Source of the DNA: Prevotella sp.
Lineage (GTDB): Bacteria > Bacteroidota > Bacteroidia > Bacteroidales > Bacteroidaceae
DNA length: 64,000 nucleotides
Direction of reading: 5' to 3'
Assembly: GCA_017847725.1 (NCBI GenBank)
Contig: JAGAXW010000020.1
Span: forward strand, 18,979-82,978
Positions 23,239 to 30,977 of this stretch are shown piece by piece. The notes under the pieces are model-generated. The model did not search any database, was not told the DNA's origin, and was given only the letters and a program-made list of their open reading frames with translations. Both the position numbers and the translations under genes were made by a program. Positions within the stretch are counted from its first letter, which is position 1, and every line of letters starts with the position of its first letter.

Positions 23239-24672
23239 ATGCTGAAAAGGAAAATAGAAGACTCTCTTACCCTGTGGAAAGACTCTGCTGGACACAAGCC
23301 TTTGGTGATAATGGGCATTCGTCAGTGTGGTAAGACATTCATAGCACAGCACTTTGCAGAAACAAACTACAAGACTGTTGTCTATATCAATTTCATAAAG
23401 CAGCCTGAGCGTATCACAGCGTTTCTTGGTGCGAAAGATGTGAACACTATTTTATTGAACTTGTCCGCACAGATTTCTGGAGTGACTTTCACTCCTGGAG
23501 AGACGTGTTTTATCTTTGATGAAATACAAGAATGCCCTGAAGCACGCACTTCACTGAAGTTCTTCAGGGAGGACGGGCGCTTCGATGTGATTGCAACAGG
23601 TTCACTACTTGGAGTGCAGGGGTATGGTGATGAACTAAAGAAACAACACCGCAGGTTGTCAAAAACGAAAGATCCTGGCATCAATTCTGTGCCAGTCGGC
23701 TCTGAAGACATCATTGAAATGTATCCGCTGGACTTTGAAGAGTTCCTTTGGGCCAACGGCGTGAGCACAGGAGTAATAGACGCTCTCTCAAAGTGCTACG
23801 CGCAAGAATCTCCCGTTCCTGCCGGCATACATGCTGCCTTGAAGAATATGCTGAACCTTTATGTCGCTGTCGGAGGACTGCCTGATGCTGTCAATGCTTT
23901 CCTCAGGACCAATAACATGAACGAGGTCAGAAAGGTCTATCAGTCCATCTTGAAGGAGTATCGCGATGATATGGTAAAGTATGCTCCTGACAAAGACAAG
24001 CCACATATCCGTGAGTGTTTCAACTCCGTTCCAAAACAGTTGGCAAAGGAAAACAAAAAATTCCAGTATAGTAAGGTGAAACCAGGAGGGCGCGGAGAGA
24101 CTTATGCCGGGGCGCTGCAATGGTTGGAAGATGCAGGTATTATCTGCCGCTGCTACAATACTGACATCACTGGGCTTCCGATGGAAGGCAATGCCAAGGA
24201 CAATGTTTTCAAAGTCTATATGTCCGATATTGGCTTGCTCGTAGAGATGCTTGGAGAGGGAACACGCGCTGACATTCTTCAAGGCAATCTTGGCGGTTTC
24301 AAAGGTGCTATATACGAGAATCTGATGGCCGACACACTTCACAAGAAATCGCAAAACCTTTACTATTTCCAAAAGGATTCAGGATTGGAATTAGATTTTC
24401 TTGTGCGAATGAACGGAGAGTGTGTTCCGCTGGAAGTCAAGGCGAAGTCAAGCAAGTCTAAAAGCGCAAGAACTGTTTTGAACCACCCGGAGAAGTATCA
24501 TGTCAAACAGATTATAAAGTTCGGTGATTACAATATCGGCAGGGAAGGGCAGTTATTGACCCTCCCCAGCTATATGCAGTTCCTGCTGAACTTGCAACCA
24601 GAAGAAATCGTGCTTGAACCGGTGGACATTGATGAAATTAACCGTATGGCATCAGAGTTCCTGGGACAATAG
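23239..24672 (+). CDS. AAA_14 / DUF4143 ATPase
   Basis: A 477-residue protein. The Walker A is GIRQCGKTF near 26-34, the Walker B FIFDEIQECPE near 90-100, and a sensor-like segment VIATGSLLG follows. The DUF4143 part covers about 220-470 and ends in a domain with LELDFLVRMNGECVPLEVKA, where the D...E-x-K spacing resembles PD-(D/E)XK nucleases. The family is widespread in Bacteroidota, often laterally moved, with no proven general role. It stands alone in the accessory patch, with its own palindromic operator and terminator. Confidence 0.88.
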   Translation: MLKRKIEDSLTLWKDSAGHKPLVIMGIRQCGKTFIAQHFAETNYKTVVYINFIKQPERITAFLGAKDVNTILLNLSAQISGVTFTPGETCFIFDEIQECPEARTSLKFFREDGRFDVIATGSLLGVQGYGDELKKQHRRLSKTKDPGINSVPVGSEDIIEMYPLDFEEFLWANGVSTGVIDALSKCYAQESPVPAGIHAALKNMLNLYVAVGGLPDAVNAFLRTNNMNEVRKVYQSILKEYRDDMVKYAPDKDKPHIRECFNSVPKQLAKENKKFQYSKVKPGGRGETYAGALQWLEDAGIICRCYNTDITGLPMEGNAKDNVFKVYMSDIGLLVEMLGEGTRADILQGNLGGFKGAIYENLMADTLHKKSQNLYYFQKDSGLELDFLVRMNGECVPLEVKAKSSKSKSARTVLNHPEKYHVKQIIKFGDYNIGREGQLLTLPSYMQFLLNLQPEEIVLEPVDIDEINRMASEFLGQ

Positions 24673-24692
24673 TTTTTCGAGATTCATCAAGG

Positions 24693-24740
24693 AAACTCAC
24701 GGATTTGCAAATAATCTGCAAATTTGTGAGTTTTCTTTTT
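24693..24740 (+). terminator. Intrinsic terminator after the DUF4143 ATPase
   Basis: AAACTCAC and ATTTGCA (24693-24709) pair with TGCAAAT and GTGAGTTT (24717-24733), then TTTCTTTTT. A short bulge separates the two stem parts. Confidence 0.8.
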
Positions 24741-24849
24741 GATTTGCGGAATAATAGCTTCAAATAGGATATAGCTTCAGTCTTACTCAAACAGGCCCGT
24801 CAAATCATCTCCAGTAAAAAGAAAAGAATTGTTCTAAGAGCTCACCAAG

Positions 24850-24978
24850 ATGTCAAAGCAGGCAAATTTAAAGTTTACGTTTACCCATGTATATATACAT
24901 GAAGGAGAAATAGAGGGGTATATCAAGCCTCCATCGGGAGGGATAGTTAAATTACCACCAAACAGACCGGAAAAATAA
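24850..24978 (+). CDS. Possible 42-residue protein
   Basis: MSKQANLKFTFTHVYIHEGE, then a Pro- and Gly-rich end (PPSGGIVKLPPNRPEK). Complete ATG-to-TAA frame in the gap between the ATPase terminator and ftsY. There is no good ribosome binding site or promoter box. It may be a chance frame or a remnant. Confidence 0.2.
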   Translation: MSKQANLKFTFTHVYIHEGEIEGYIKPPSGGIVKLPPNRPEK

Positions 24979-25005
24979 AAAACAGATGGAGCTTTTGATA
25001 AGAAC

Positions 25006-25032
25006 CTCACGGGGGGCAAGTCCTCCTGTGAG
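25006..25032 (+). other. Stable hairpin in the pre-ftsY gap (RNA element candidate)
   Basis: CTCACGGGGGG pairs with CCTCCTGTGAG around a short loop (25006-25032). It is followed by an AT-rich stretch and a strong terminator at 25114-25153. No gene precedes that terminator closely, so a small RNA between about 24980 and 25150 is possible. I see no match to a known RNA family. Confidence 0.3.
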
Positions 25033-25113
25033 CCAATAGCGATAAAATTTTGCAGAATTTAACGTAAATATTTTATCACTTGCCACCATCACATTTTTTT
25101 TGCCTACAACCAT

Positions 25114-25153
25114 AAAAATAAGGCTGCAATGTTTGGTTGCAGCCTTATTTTTT
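25114..25153 (+). terminator. Intrinsic terminator upstream of ftsY
   Basis: AAAAATAAGGCTGCAA (25114-25129) pairs with TTGCAGCCTTATTTTTT (25137-25153). It immediately precedes the ftsY promoter box and has no obvious upstream gene, so it may end a small transcript or insulate ftsY. Confidence 0.8.
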
Positions 25154-25155
25154 CG

Positions 25156-25164
25156 TACTTTTGC
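25156..25164 (+). promoter_or_regulatory. -7 box for ftsY-rimO-HU-HU/LysM
   Basis: TACTTTTGC, 19 bases before the ATG at 25184. It directly follows the terminator T-tract. Confidence 0.7.
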
Positions 25165-25183
25165 AGTCGTAATATATTGCGTT

Positions 25184-26140
25184 ATGGGTATTTTCGGATT
25201 TTTTAATAAGGAAAAGAAGGAGACACTGGACAAGGGATTGGAAAAGACCAAGACCAGTGTCTTCGACAAGATAGCCCGTGCCGTGGCCGGGAAGTCGAAA
25301 GTGGACGACGATGTGCTTGACAATCTGGAGGAAGTGCTCGTCACGTCGGACGTCGGCGTGGAGACGACGCTCAAGGTCATCGAGCGCATCGAGGAGCGAG
25401 TGGCGCGCGACAAGTATGTCTCTACCAGCGAGCTGAACGAGATATTGCGCGACGAGATAGCCTCGCTGCTGGCCGAGAACAATTCGGACGACAACGACAA
25501 CTGGGACCTGCCCGGCGACCATAAGCCCTATGTCATCCTGGTGGTAGGCGTAAACGGCGTGGGCAAGACGACGACCATCGGCAAACTGGCGTGGCAGTTT
25601 AAAAACGCCGGTAAGAAGGTATACCTGGGTGCTGCCGACACCTTCCGTGCCGCTGCCGTGGAGCAGTTGTGCATCTGGGGCGAGCGCGTAGGCGTGCCTG
25701 TCGTCAAGCAGCAGATGGGGTCCGACCCCGCCTCGGTGGCATTCGACACGCTGCAGAGCGCCAAGGCCAACGGAGCCGACGTGGTGCTGATAGACACCGC
25801 CGGCCGCCTGCACAACAAGGTGGGACTGATGAACGAGCTGAAGAAGGTGAAGGAGGTCATGAAGAAGGTGTTGCCCGACGCTCCCGACGAGGTGATGCTC
25901 GTGCTCGACGGTTCTACCGGGCAAAATGCCTTCGAGCAGGCAAAGCAGTTCTCGGCCGTCACTCAGATTACGTCGCTGGCCATCACGAAGCTCGACGGCA
26001 CAGCCAAGGGCGGCGTAGTCATCGGCATCTCCGACCAGCTCAAGGTGCCCGTGAAGTATATCGGACTGGGCGAGGGCATGCAGGACCTGCAGCTATTCAA
26101 TAAACGTCAGTTTGTGGACTCTCTCTTCAAGCATGACTAA
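25184..26140 (+). CDS. ftsY: Signal recognition particle receptor FtsY
   Basis: The SRP receptor GTPase that docks ribosome-nascent chain complexes at the membrane. The 318-residue form is nearly all NG domain, with only a short basic N-terminus in place of the acidic A domain. GTPase motifs are VGVNGVGKTTTIGKLA near 119-134, DTFRAAA, DTAGRLHNK and TKLDGTAKGG. The start MGIFGFFNKEKKE at 25184 is preferred over upstream codons that lie within the terminator. rimO starts 8 bases before its stop. Confidence 0.97.
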   Translation: MGIFGFFNKEKKETLDKGLEKTKTSVFDKIARAVAGKSKVDDDVLDNLEEVLVTSDVGVETTLKVIERIEERVARDKYVSTSELNEILRDEIASLLAENNSDDNDNWDLPGDHKPYVILVVGVNGVGKTTTIGKLAWQFKNAGKKVYLGAADTFRAAAVEQLCIWGERVGVPVVKQQMGSDPASVAFDTLQSAKANGADVVLIDTAGRLHNKVGLMNELKKVKEVMKKVLPDAPDEVMLVLDGSTGQNAFEQAKQFSAVTQITSLAITKLDGTAKGGVVIGISDQLKVPVKYIGLGEGMQDLQLFNKRQFVDSLFKHD

Positions 26141-27422
26141 ACAGACGATAGACATCATCACCTTAGGCTGCTCGAAAAACCTGGTCGACAGTGAGCAGCT
26201 GATGGGGCTCTTTGAGGCCAACGGCTATCATGTCACGCACGATGCCGAACAGCCTCAGGGTGAGATAGCCGTGGTCAACACGTGCGGATTCATCGAAGAC
26301 GCCAAGCAGGAGAGTATCGACACCATCCTCGAACTGGTGCAGGCAAAGGAGGAGGGACGACTGAAGAAACTCTATGTGATGGGATGCCTCTCGGAACGCT
26401 ATCTGGCCGACCTGGAAGCCGAGATTCCGGAAGTGGACGGCTGGTACGGCAAGTTCAACTACAAACAGCTGCTGACAGACTTGCAAGAGACAAACACCTG
26501 TGAGGGTAGGCGCCATGTCACTACGCCCAGTCACTATGCCTACGTGAAAATCTCGGAGGGCTGCGACCGCCATTGTGCCTATTGCGCCATCCCCATCATC
26601 ACCGGCCGCCACAAGAGCAGGCCCATGCAGGAAATACTGGACGAGGTGCGCTGGCTGGTGGGGCAGGGTGTCAAGGAGTTTCAGGTCATCGCCCAAGAAC
26701 TGACCTATTATGGAGTGGATATCGACGGCCGTCAGCATATCGCCGAACTGATAGAGCGCATGGCAGAGATAGAAGGGGTGGAGTGGATTCGGCTACACTA
26801 TGCCTACCCGGCTCACTTCCCATGGGACCTGCTGCGCGTGATACGCGAAAAGCCGAACGTATGCAACTATCTCGACATCGCCCTACAGCACATCTCCGAC
26901 CACATGCTGAGCCGCATGCAACGCCATTTCTCCAAGCAAGAGACCTACGAACTGATAGAGAGAATACGCCGCGAGGTGCCCGGCATCCATATCCGCACGA
27001 CGCTGATGGTGGGATTCCCGGGCGAGACGGACGACGACTTCAGCGAACTGATAGCGTTTACCAAATGGGCGCGCTTTGAGCGAATGGGTGCCTTTGCCTA
27101 TTCGGAAGAAGACGGGACATACAGCGCCCTGCACTACGCAGACGACGTGCCGGCTGAGGTGAAGCAGGCCCGACTGGATAAGCTGATGCGCATACAGCAG
27201 AACATCAGCGCCGAGATAGAGGCCGACAAGGTGGGGCGCCGGATGCGCATCATCGTAGACCGGCTGGAGGGCGACTATTTCGTAGGCCGCACGGAGTTCT
27301 GTTCGCCCGAGGTAGACCCAGAGGTGTTGGTGCCTGCTGCTGAAAATCTGCGGATTGGCGAGTTCTATGATGTACGCATTACGGATGCGGAGGAGTTTGA
27401 TTTATACGCTACGACATTATGA
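26133..27422 (+). CDS. rimO: Ribosomal protein S12 methylthiotransferase RimO
   Basis: A radical SAM enzyme with two 4Fe-4S clusters that methylthiolates an Asp of ribosomal protein S12. The 429 residues show the N-terminal UPF0004 Cys set (LGCSKNLVDSE, VVNTCGFIEDA, MGCLSERY), the radical SAM triad in GCDRHCAYCAIP near 139-150, and a C-terminal TRAM domain. The start ATG at 26133 overlaps the ftsY stop. The stop TGA overlaps the next ATG (27419), so all four genes are coupled. Confidence 0.96.
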   Translation: MTKQTIDIITLGCSKNLVDSEQLMGLFEANGYHVTHDAEQPQGEIAVVNTCGFIEDAKQESIDTILELVQAKEEGRLKKLYVMGCLSERYLADLEAEIPEVDGWYGKFNYKQLLTDLQETNTCEGRRHVTTPSHYAYVKISEGCDRHCAYCAIPIITGRHKSRPMQEILDEVRWLVGQGVKEFQVIAQELTYYGVDIDGRQHIAELIERMAEIEGVEWIRLHYAYPAHFPWDLLRVIREKPNVCNYLDIALQHISDHMLSRMQRHFSKQETYELIERIRREVPGIHIRTTLMVGFPGETDDDFSELIAFTKWARFERMGAFAYSEEDGTYSALHYADDVPAEVKQARLDKLMRIQQNISAEIEADKVGRRMRIIVDRLEGDYFVGRTEFCSPEVDPEVLVPAAENLRIGEFYDVRITDAEEFDLYATTL

Positions 27423-27703
27423 ATAACAAGGAGTTTATAGCAATGTTGGCCGAACGAACCGGCTATACTGCAAAGGATACCCAAAAGCTGGTGAACAACA
27501 TGGTCGACGCTATGGGGGACGCTTTCCAAGACGGCAACTCCGTTATGGTACCTAATTTCGGTGTCTTTGAAACGAAGAAGAAGATGGAGCGTATCATGGT
27601 GAATCCGTCGACTGGTCAGCGTATGTTGGTGCCGCCCAAACTGGTGCTTGGCTTTAAGCCAAACCAGGCCTGGAAGGCACAGCTGAAAGGAGGACAGGTA
27701 TGA
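27419..27703 (+). CDS. HU family DNA-binding protein
   Basis: A 94-residue HU-type protein. The helical N-terminal dimerisation part (ERTGYTAKDTQKLVNNMVDA) is followed by a beta-arm region (VPNFGVFETKKKMERIMVNP). It binds and bends DNA as a dimer. It overlaps rimO by 4 bases, and its stop overlaps the start of the membrane HU protein, with an AAAGGAGG ribosome binding site before that start. The two HU proteins may form heterodimers; this is inference. Confidence 0.9.
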   Translation: MNNKEFIAMLAERTGYTAKDTQKLVNNMVDAMGDAFQDGNSVMVPNFGVFETKKKMERIMVNPSTGQRMLVPPKLVLGFKPNQAWKAQLKGGQV

Positions 27704-28983
27704 TGGAGAAGTATACCATACAGGAGATAGCCAAGATACTTGTCGAGAAAAACGGGCTGTCGCAGCGCGACGCCAACAGATTCGCCACCGAGATGTTTGC
27801 CATCATCCTGGAGCAGCTGCAACAGGGCGACTTCGTGAAGGTGAAAGGTCTTGGCACCTTTAAGATTATCAATGTCGAGGCCCGTGCCAGTGTCAGTGTG
27901 CGCACGGGGGAGCGTGTCTTGATCGACAGTCATTCAAAGGTGAGCTTCACGCCGGATTCTACCATGAAGGAACTGGTCAATAAGCCTTTCTCGCAGTTTG
28001 AAACGGTAACACTCAATGAAGGCGTAGAATTTGACGATCTGGAAGACGATACTGACGAAGATACCTCTGTGGTCAAGGCTGTTTCCGACGATGCTCCTGT
28101 CGTGGAACCTGTTCCTGAGTTCGTTCCGGAATACGTGCCGGAGCCTGTCGTAGAACCTGTTGTGGAACCCATTCCTGAATTTATTCCGGAACCAGTTCCA
28201 GAGCCCGTTGTAGAGTCTGTCGTAGAGCCTGTTGTAGAACCCACTCCAGAGTCTGTTGTGGAACCCGTCGTAGAATCTGTTGTAGAACCCACTCCAGAGC
28301 CTGTTGTGGAACCCGTCGTAGAACCTGTTGTGGAACCCACTCCAGAGCCTGTTGTGGAACCCAGCCCCATCGTAGAACCCATTCCCGAACCAGCTCCCGA
28401 ACCGGAACCTGCTCCAGAGCCCGTCTCAGATAATAAACAGCCTCTGCTTGCAATTGACGACAATCCTCAAATATCCCGGTGGCTTTTAGTTGTAATGGGA
28501 TTTGTTGGCGTTGCGGTTGCAATGCTGTCTGCTTATGGAGGCTACCAGTATGGTATTGCCTCACAGCCATATGTGGCCGATACCGTCATGGTGAGGGATA
28601 CGGTGTTCGTTCCCCTGCCGGAGGAGGAAGAGGACTCTGTAGAACAGTTTGACGTGACTGACGAGCAGCATGAGATGGCAGAAGAAGAGAAACCGCAGCC
28701 ACAGCCCGAAGCCAAGACGGACGAGGCATCGGAGATAGCTGACAAATACGCCAAGAAAGACGAGCGCGTACGACTGGGAGCATACCGCATCGTGGGCACG
28801 GCCCAAGTAGTGACGGTGAAGCCTGGTCAGACTTTCTATAGCCTGTGTAGGGCATATCTGGGTCCGGATATGGAGTGCTACGTGGAAGTGTACAACGACC
28901 TGCCCCCAGAGCCCCGCCTGAATGCCGGTCAGACATTGAAGATACCGAAGTTGGAGCGCAAGAAGGCTCAAAAGAACAACTAA
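27700..28983 (+). CDS. HU domain - Pro/Glu repeat - transmembrane - LysM protein
   Basis: A 427-residue protein of uncommon build. An HU-like domain (about 1-92, with GDFVKVKGLGTFKI) is followed by an acidic stretch (105-125), a Val-Glu-Pro repeat region (133-242) and one transmembrane helix (about 261-285, WLLVVMGFVGVAVAMLSAYG). An acidic periplasmic stretch leads to a C-terminal LysM-like domain (about 368-420, VTVKPGQTFYSLCRAYLG). The likely topology puts HU in the cytoplasm and LysM on peptidoglycan, which would tie the nucleoid to the wall. Membrane-linked HU relatives are known in Bacteroidota; the role is unproven. Confidence 0.85.
   Translation: MMEKYTIQEIAKILVEKNGLSQRDANRFATEMFAIILEQLQQGDFVKVKGLGTFKIINVEARASVSVRTGERVLIDSHSKVSFTPDSTMKELVNKPFSQFETVTLNEGVEFDDLEDDTDEDTSVVKAVSDDAPVVEPVPEFVPEYVPEPVVEPVVEPIPEFIPEPVPEPVVESVVEPVVEPTPESVVEPVVESVVEPTPEPVVEPVVEPVVEPTPEPVVEPSPIVEPIPEPAPEPEPAPEPVSDNKQPLLAIDDNPQISRWLLVVMGFVGVAVAMLSAYGGYQYGIASQPYVADTVMVRDTVFVPLPEEEEDSVEQFDVTDEQHEMAEEEKPQPQPEAKTDEASEIADKYAKKDERVRLGAYRIVGTAQVVTVKPGQTFYSLCRAYLGPDMECYVEVYNDLPPEPRLNAGQTLKIPKLERKKAQKNN
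28098..28425 (+). repeat. Degenerate tandem repeat coding Val-Glu-Pro units
   Basis: Roughly 12- to 36-base units such as GTTGTGGAACCC and ACTCCAGAGCC repeat inside the HU-LysM gene. They code for VVEPVVEPTPEP-type segments, an extended Pro-rich rod between the HU domain and the membrane. Such arrays change length easily by slippage. Confidence 0.85.
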
Positions 28984-28989
28984 TATTTG

Positions 28990-29026
28990 AAAGTTTCTTA
29001 AAATGTAAGTTTTGAGAAACTTTTTT
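28990..29026 (+). terminator. Intrinsic terminator after the HU-LysM gene
   Basis: AAAGTTTCTTAAAA (28990-29003) pairs with TTTTGAGAAACTTT (29010-29023), then more T. It separates the ftsY operon from the moxR/bat cluster. Confidence 0.8.
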
Positions 29027-29072
29027 AATATAATTTATGTGTGCAGGTGCACGTAATGAGAATGGAATTGAC

Positions 29073-29081
29073 TACTTTTGC
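29073..29081 (+). promoter_or_regulatory. -7 box for the moxR/bat cluster
   Basis: TACTTTTGC, about 32 bases before the moxR ATG at 29113. The -33 half is weak. Confidence 0.6.
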
Positions 29082-29112
29082 ATTTCGAAAAAACAAGTAA
29101 ATTATAAACAAT

Positions 29113-30108
29113 ATGGCAGAAGCTATTGATATCCGTGAATTAAATATTCGGATAGAACAACAAAGTGGATTCGTTACAAATCTGGTGACGGGCATGGATC
29201 GTGTAATTGTCGGACAGAAACACCTTGTCGACAGTCTGTTGATTGGACTGCTGAGCGATGGCAATATTCTGCTTGAGGGTGTTCCCGGACTGGCTAAGAC
29301 GCTGGCCATCAAGACGCTGGCCCAGTTGATCGATGCTACCTATAGTCGTATACAGTTTACACCGGATTTGTTGCCTGCCGACGTGACAGGTACCATGATA
29401 TATTCTCAGAAAGACGAGAAATTCCAAGTAAAGAAAGGTCCGGTGTTTGCGAATTTTGTACTGGCCGATGAAATCAACCGTGCTCCGGCAAAGGTGCAGA
29501 GTGCACTGCTGGAGGCTATGCAGGAGAAGCAGGTGACGATAGGCAGTGATACCTTCGAGTTGCCCAATCCGTTCCTTGTGATGGCCACCCAGAACCCGAT
29601 AGAGCAGGAGGGCACCTATCCGTTGCCTGAAGCGCAGATGGACCGCTTTATGCTGAAGGTGGTGATAGGATACCCGACCATAGACGAAGAAAAGAAGATT
29701 ATCCGCGAGAATATCGCTGGAGCACTGCCAAAGGTGCTGCCTGTCACGACGGCTGAGGAGATTCTTCAGGCACGTTCCGTAGTACGTGAGGTGTATATTG
29801 ATGAGAAGATTGAACAGTATATAGCCGACATCGTGTTTGCAACCCGCTATCCTGACCGTTATGGACTCAAGGACATGAAAGACATGATTTCGTTTGGCGG
29901 TTCTCCTCGTGCCAGTATCAATCTTGCCAAGGCTGCCCGTGCCTATGCGTTCATCAAGCGCCGCGGATATGTGGTGCCAGAGGATGTCCGTGCCGTTGCT
30001 CACGATGTGTTACGTCATCGCATAGGACTTACCTACGAGGCCGAGGCATCAAATATTACCAGTGAGGAAATCGTCTCGAAGATTGTTAATAAGGTGGAAG
30101 TTCCTTGA
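29113..30108 (+). CDS. MoxR family AAA+ ATPase
   Basis: A 331-residue AAA+ chaperone-like ATPase. Walker A is EGVPGLAKTLAIK near 56-68, Walker B ADEINRAPAKVQ near 116-127, and the sensor 1 segment is VMATQNPIEQEGTYPLPEAQ near 156-175. MoxR ATPases help assemble or activate vWA-domain partners, here probably the DUF58 and BatA/BatB proteins encoded just downstream. Its stop TGA overlaps the next start. Confidence 0.93.
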   Translation: MAEAIDIRELNIRIEQQSGFVTNLVTGMDRVIVGQKHLVDSLLIGLLSDGNILLEGVPGLAKTLAIKTLAQLIDATYSRIQFTPDLLPADVTGTMIYSQKDEKFQVKKGPVFANFVLADEINRAPAKVQSALLEAMQEKQVTIGSDTFELPNPFLVMATQNPIEQEGTYPLPEAQMDRFMLKVVIGYPTIDEEKKIIRENIAGALPKVLPVTTAEEILQARSVVREVYIDEKIEQYIADIVFATRYPDRYGLKDMKDMISFGGSPRASINLAKAARAYAFIKRRGYVVPEDVRAVAHDVLRHRIGLTYEAEASNITSEEIVSKIVNKVEVP

Positions 30109-30977
30109 TGGAGACAAGTGAAATCCTCAAGAAAGTACGGAAGATAGAGATTAAGGCCCGTGGCCTCAGCTCGAACGTCTTTGCCGGGCAATATCATTCT
30201 GCATTCAAAGGCAGAGGTATGGCCTTCAGTGAGGTGCGCGAGTATCAATATGGTGACGACATTCGTGACATTGACTGGAATGTCACGGCTCGTTTTCACC
30301 ATCCCTATGTGAAGGTCTTCGACGAGGAGCGTGAGCTGACTGTTATGTTGCTCATAGATGTCAGTGGCTCGCTTGATTTTGGGACACAGCGCCAGTTGAA
30401 GCGTGATATGGTGACGGAAATCGCTGCCACGATTGCTTTCTCTGCCATCCAGAACAATGACAAGATAGGGGTGATCTTCTTCTCTGACCACATAGAGAAA
30501 TACATCCCTCCCAAGAAGGGACGTCACCACATCCTATATATCATCCGCGAAATGCTGAATTTCAAGCCTGAGTCTCGTCGTACGGATGTGAAGCAGGCTT
30601 TAGAGTTCCTGACCAGTGTGTCTAAGCGCCATTGTACAGCCTTTGTGCTGAGTGACTTTTACGACGATCAGGATTTCCTGCAGGCTCTTCAGATAGCTAA
30701 TCGTAAGCATGACCTGGTGGCGCTTCAGGTGTATGATGTGCGTGCCAAGGAGTTGCCGGATGTCGGCCTGATGCGTGTGGTCGATGCCGAGACTGGCCAC
30801 GAACAATATATTGACACGAGTAGCCGAAGTCTCCGTCAGGCGCATCAGCGCTATTGGGAAAGGCAGCAGCAGCGATTGTATGAATACATGAATAAGAGTA
30901 ATGTCGACTTGGTGAGCATTGCCACTAATGAAGACTATGTAAAGGCGTTACTTATGCTTTTTAAACAGAGAAGCTAA
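30108..30977 (+). CDS. DUF58 domain protein (vWA-like)
   Basis: A 289-residue cytoplasmic protein. The DUF58 signature YGDDIRDIDWNVTARFHHPY is near 43-62, and a vWA-like fold with LLIDVSGSLDFG near 80-91 provides a MIDAS-like DxSxS. Usually the partner of the upstream MoxR ATPase. The ATG at 30108 overlaps the moxR stop (TGATG); a TTG at 30105 is the less likely start. Ends one base into the next gene. Confidence 0.9.
   Translation: METSEILKKVRKIEIKARGLSSNVFAGQYHSAFKGRGMAFSEVREYQYGDDIRDIDWNVTARFHHPYVKVFDEERELTVMLLIDVSGSLDFGTQRQLKRDMVTEIAATIAFSAIQNNDKIGVIFFSDHIEKYIPPKKGRHHILYIIREMLNFKPESRRTDVKQALEFLTSVSKRHCTAFVLSDFYDDQDFLQALQIANRKHDLVALQVYDVRAKELPDVGLMRVVDAETGHEQYIDTSSRSLRQAHQRYWERQQQRLYEYMNKSNVDLVSIATNEDYVKALLMLFKQRS

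Noticed and set aside
24788-24840. Leftward tail reading GDDLTGLFE before a stop
   Set aside because: Only about 16 codons open and no wider similarity could be placed, so it is not called a remnant.
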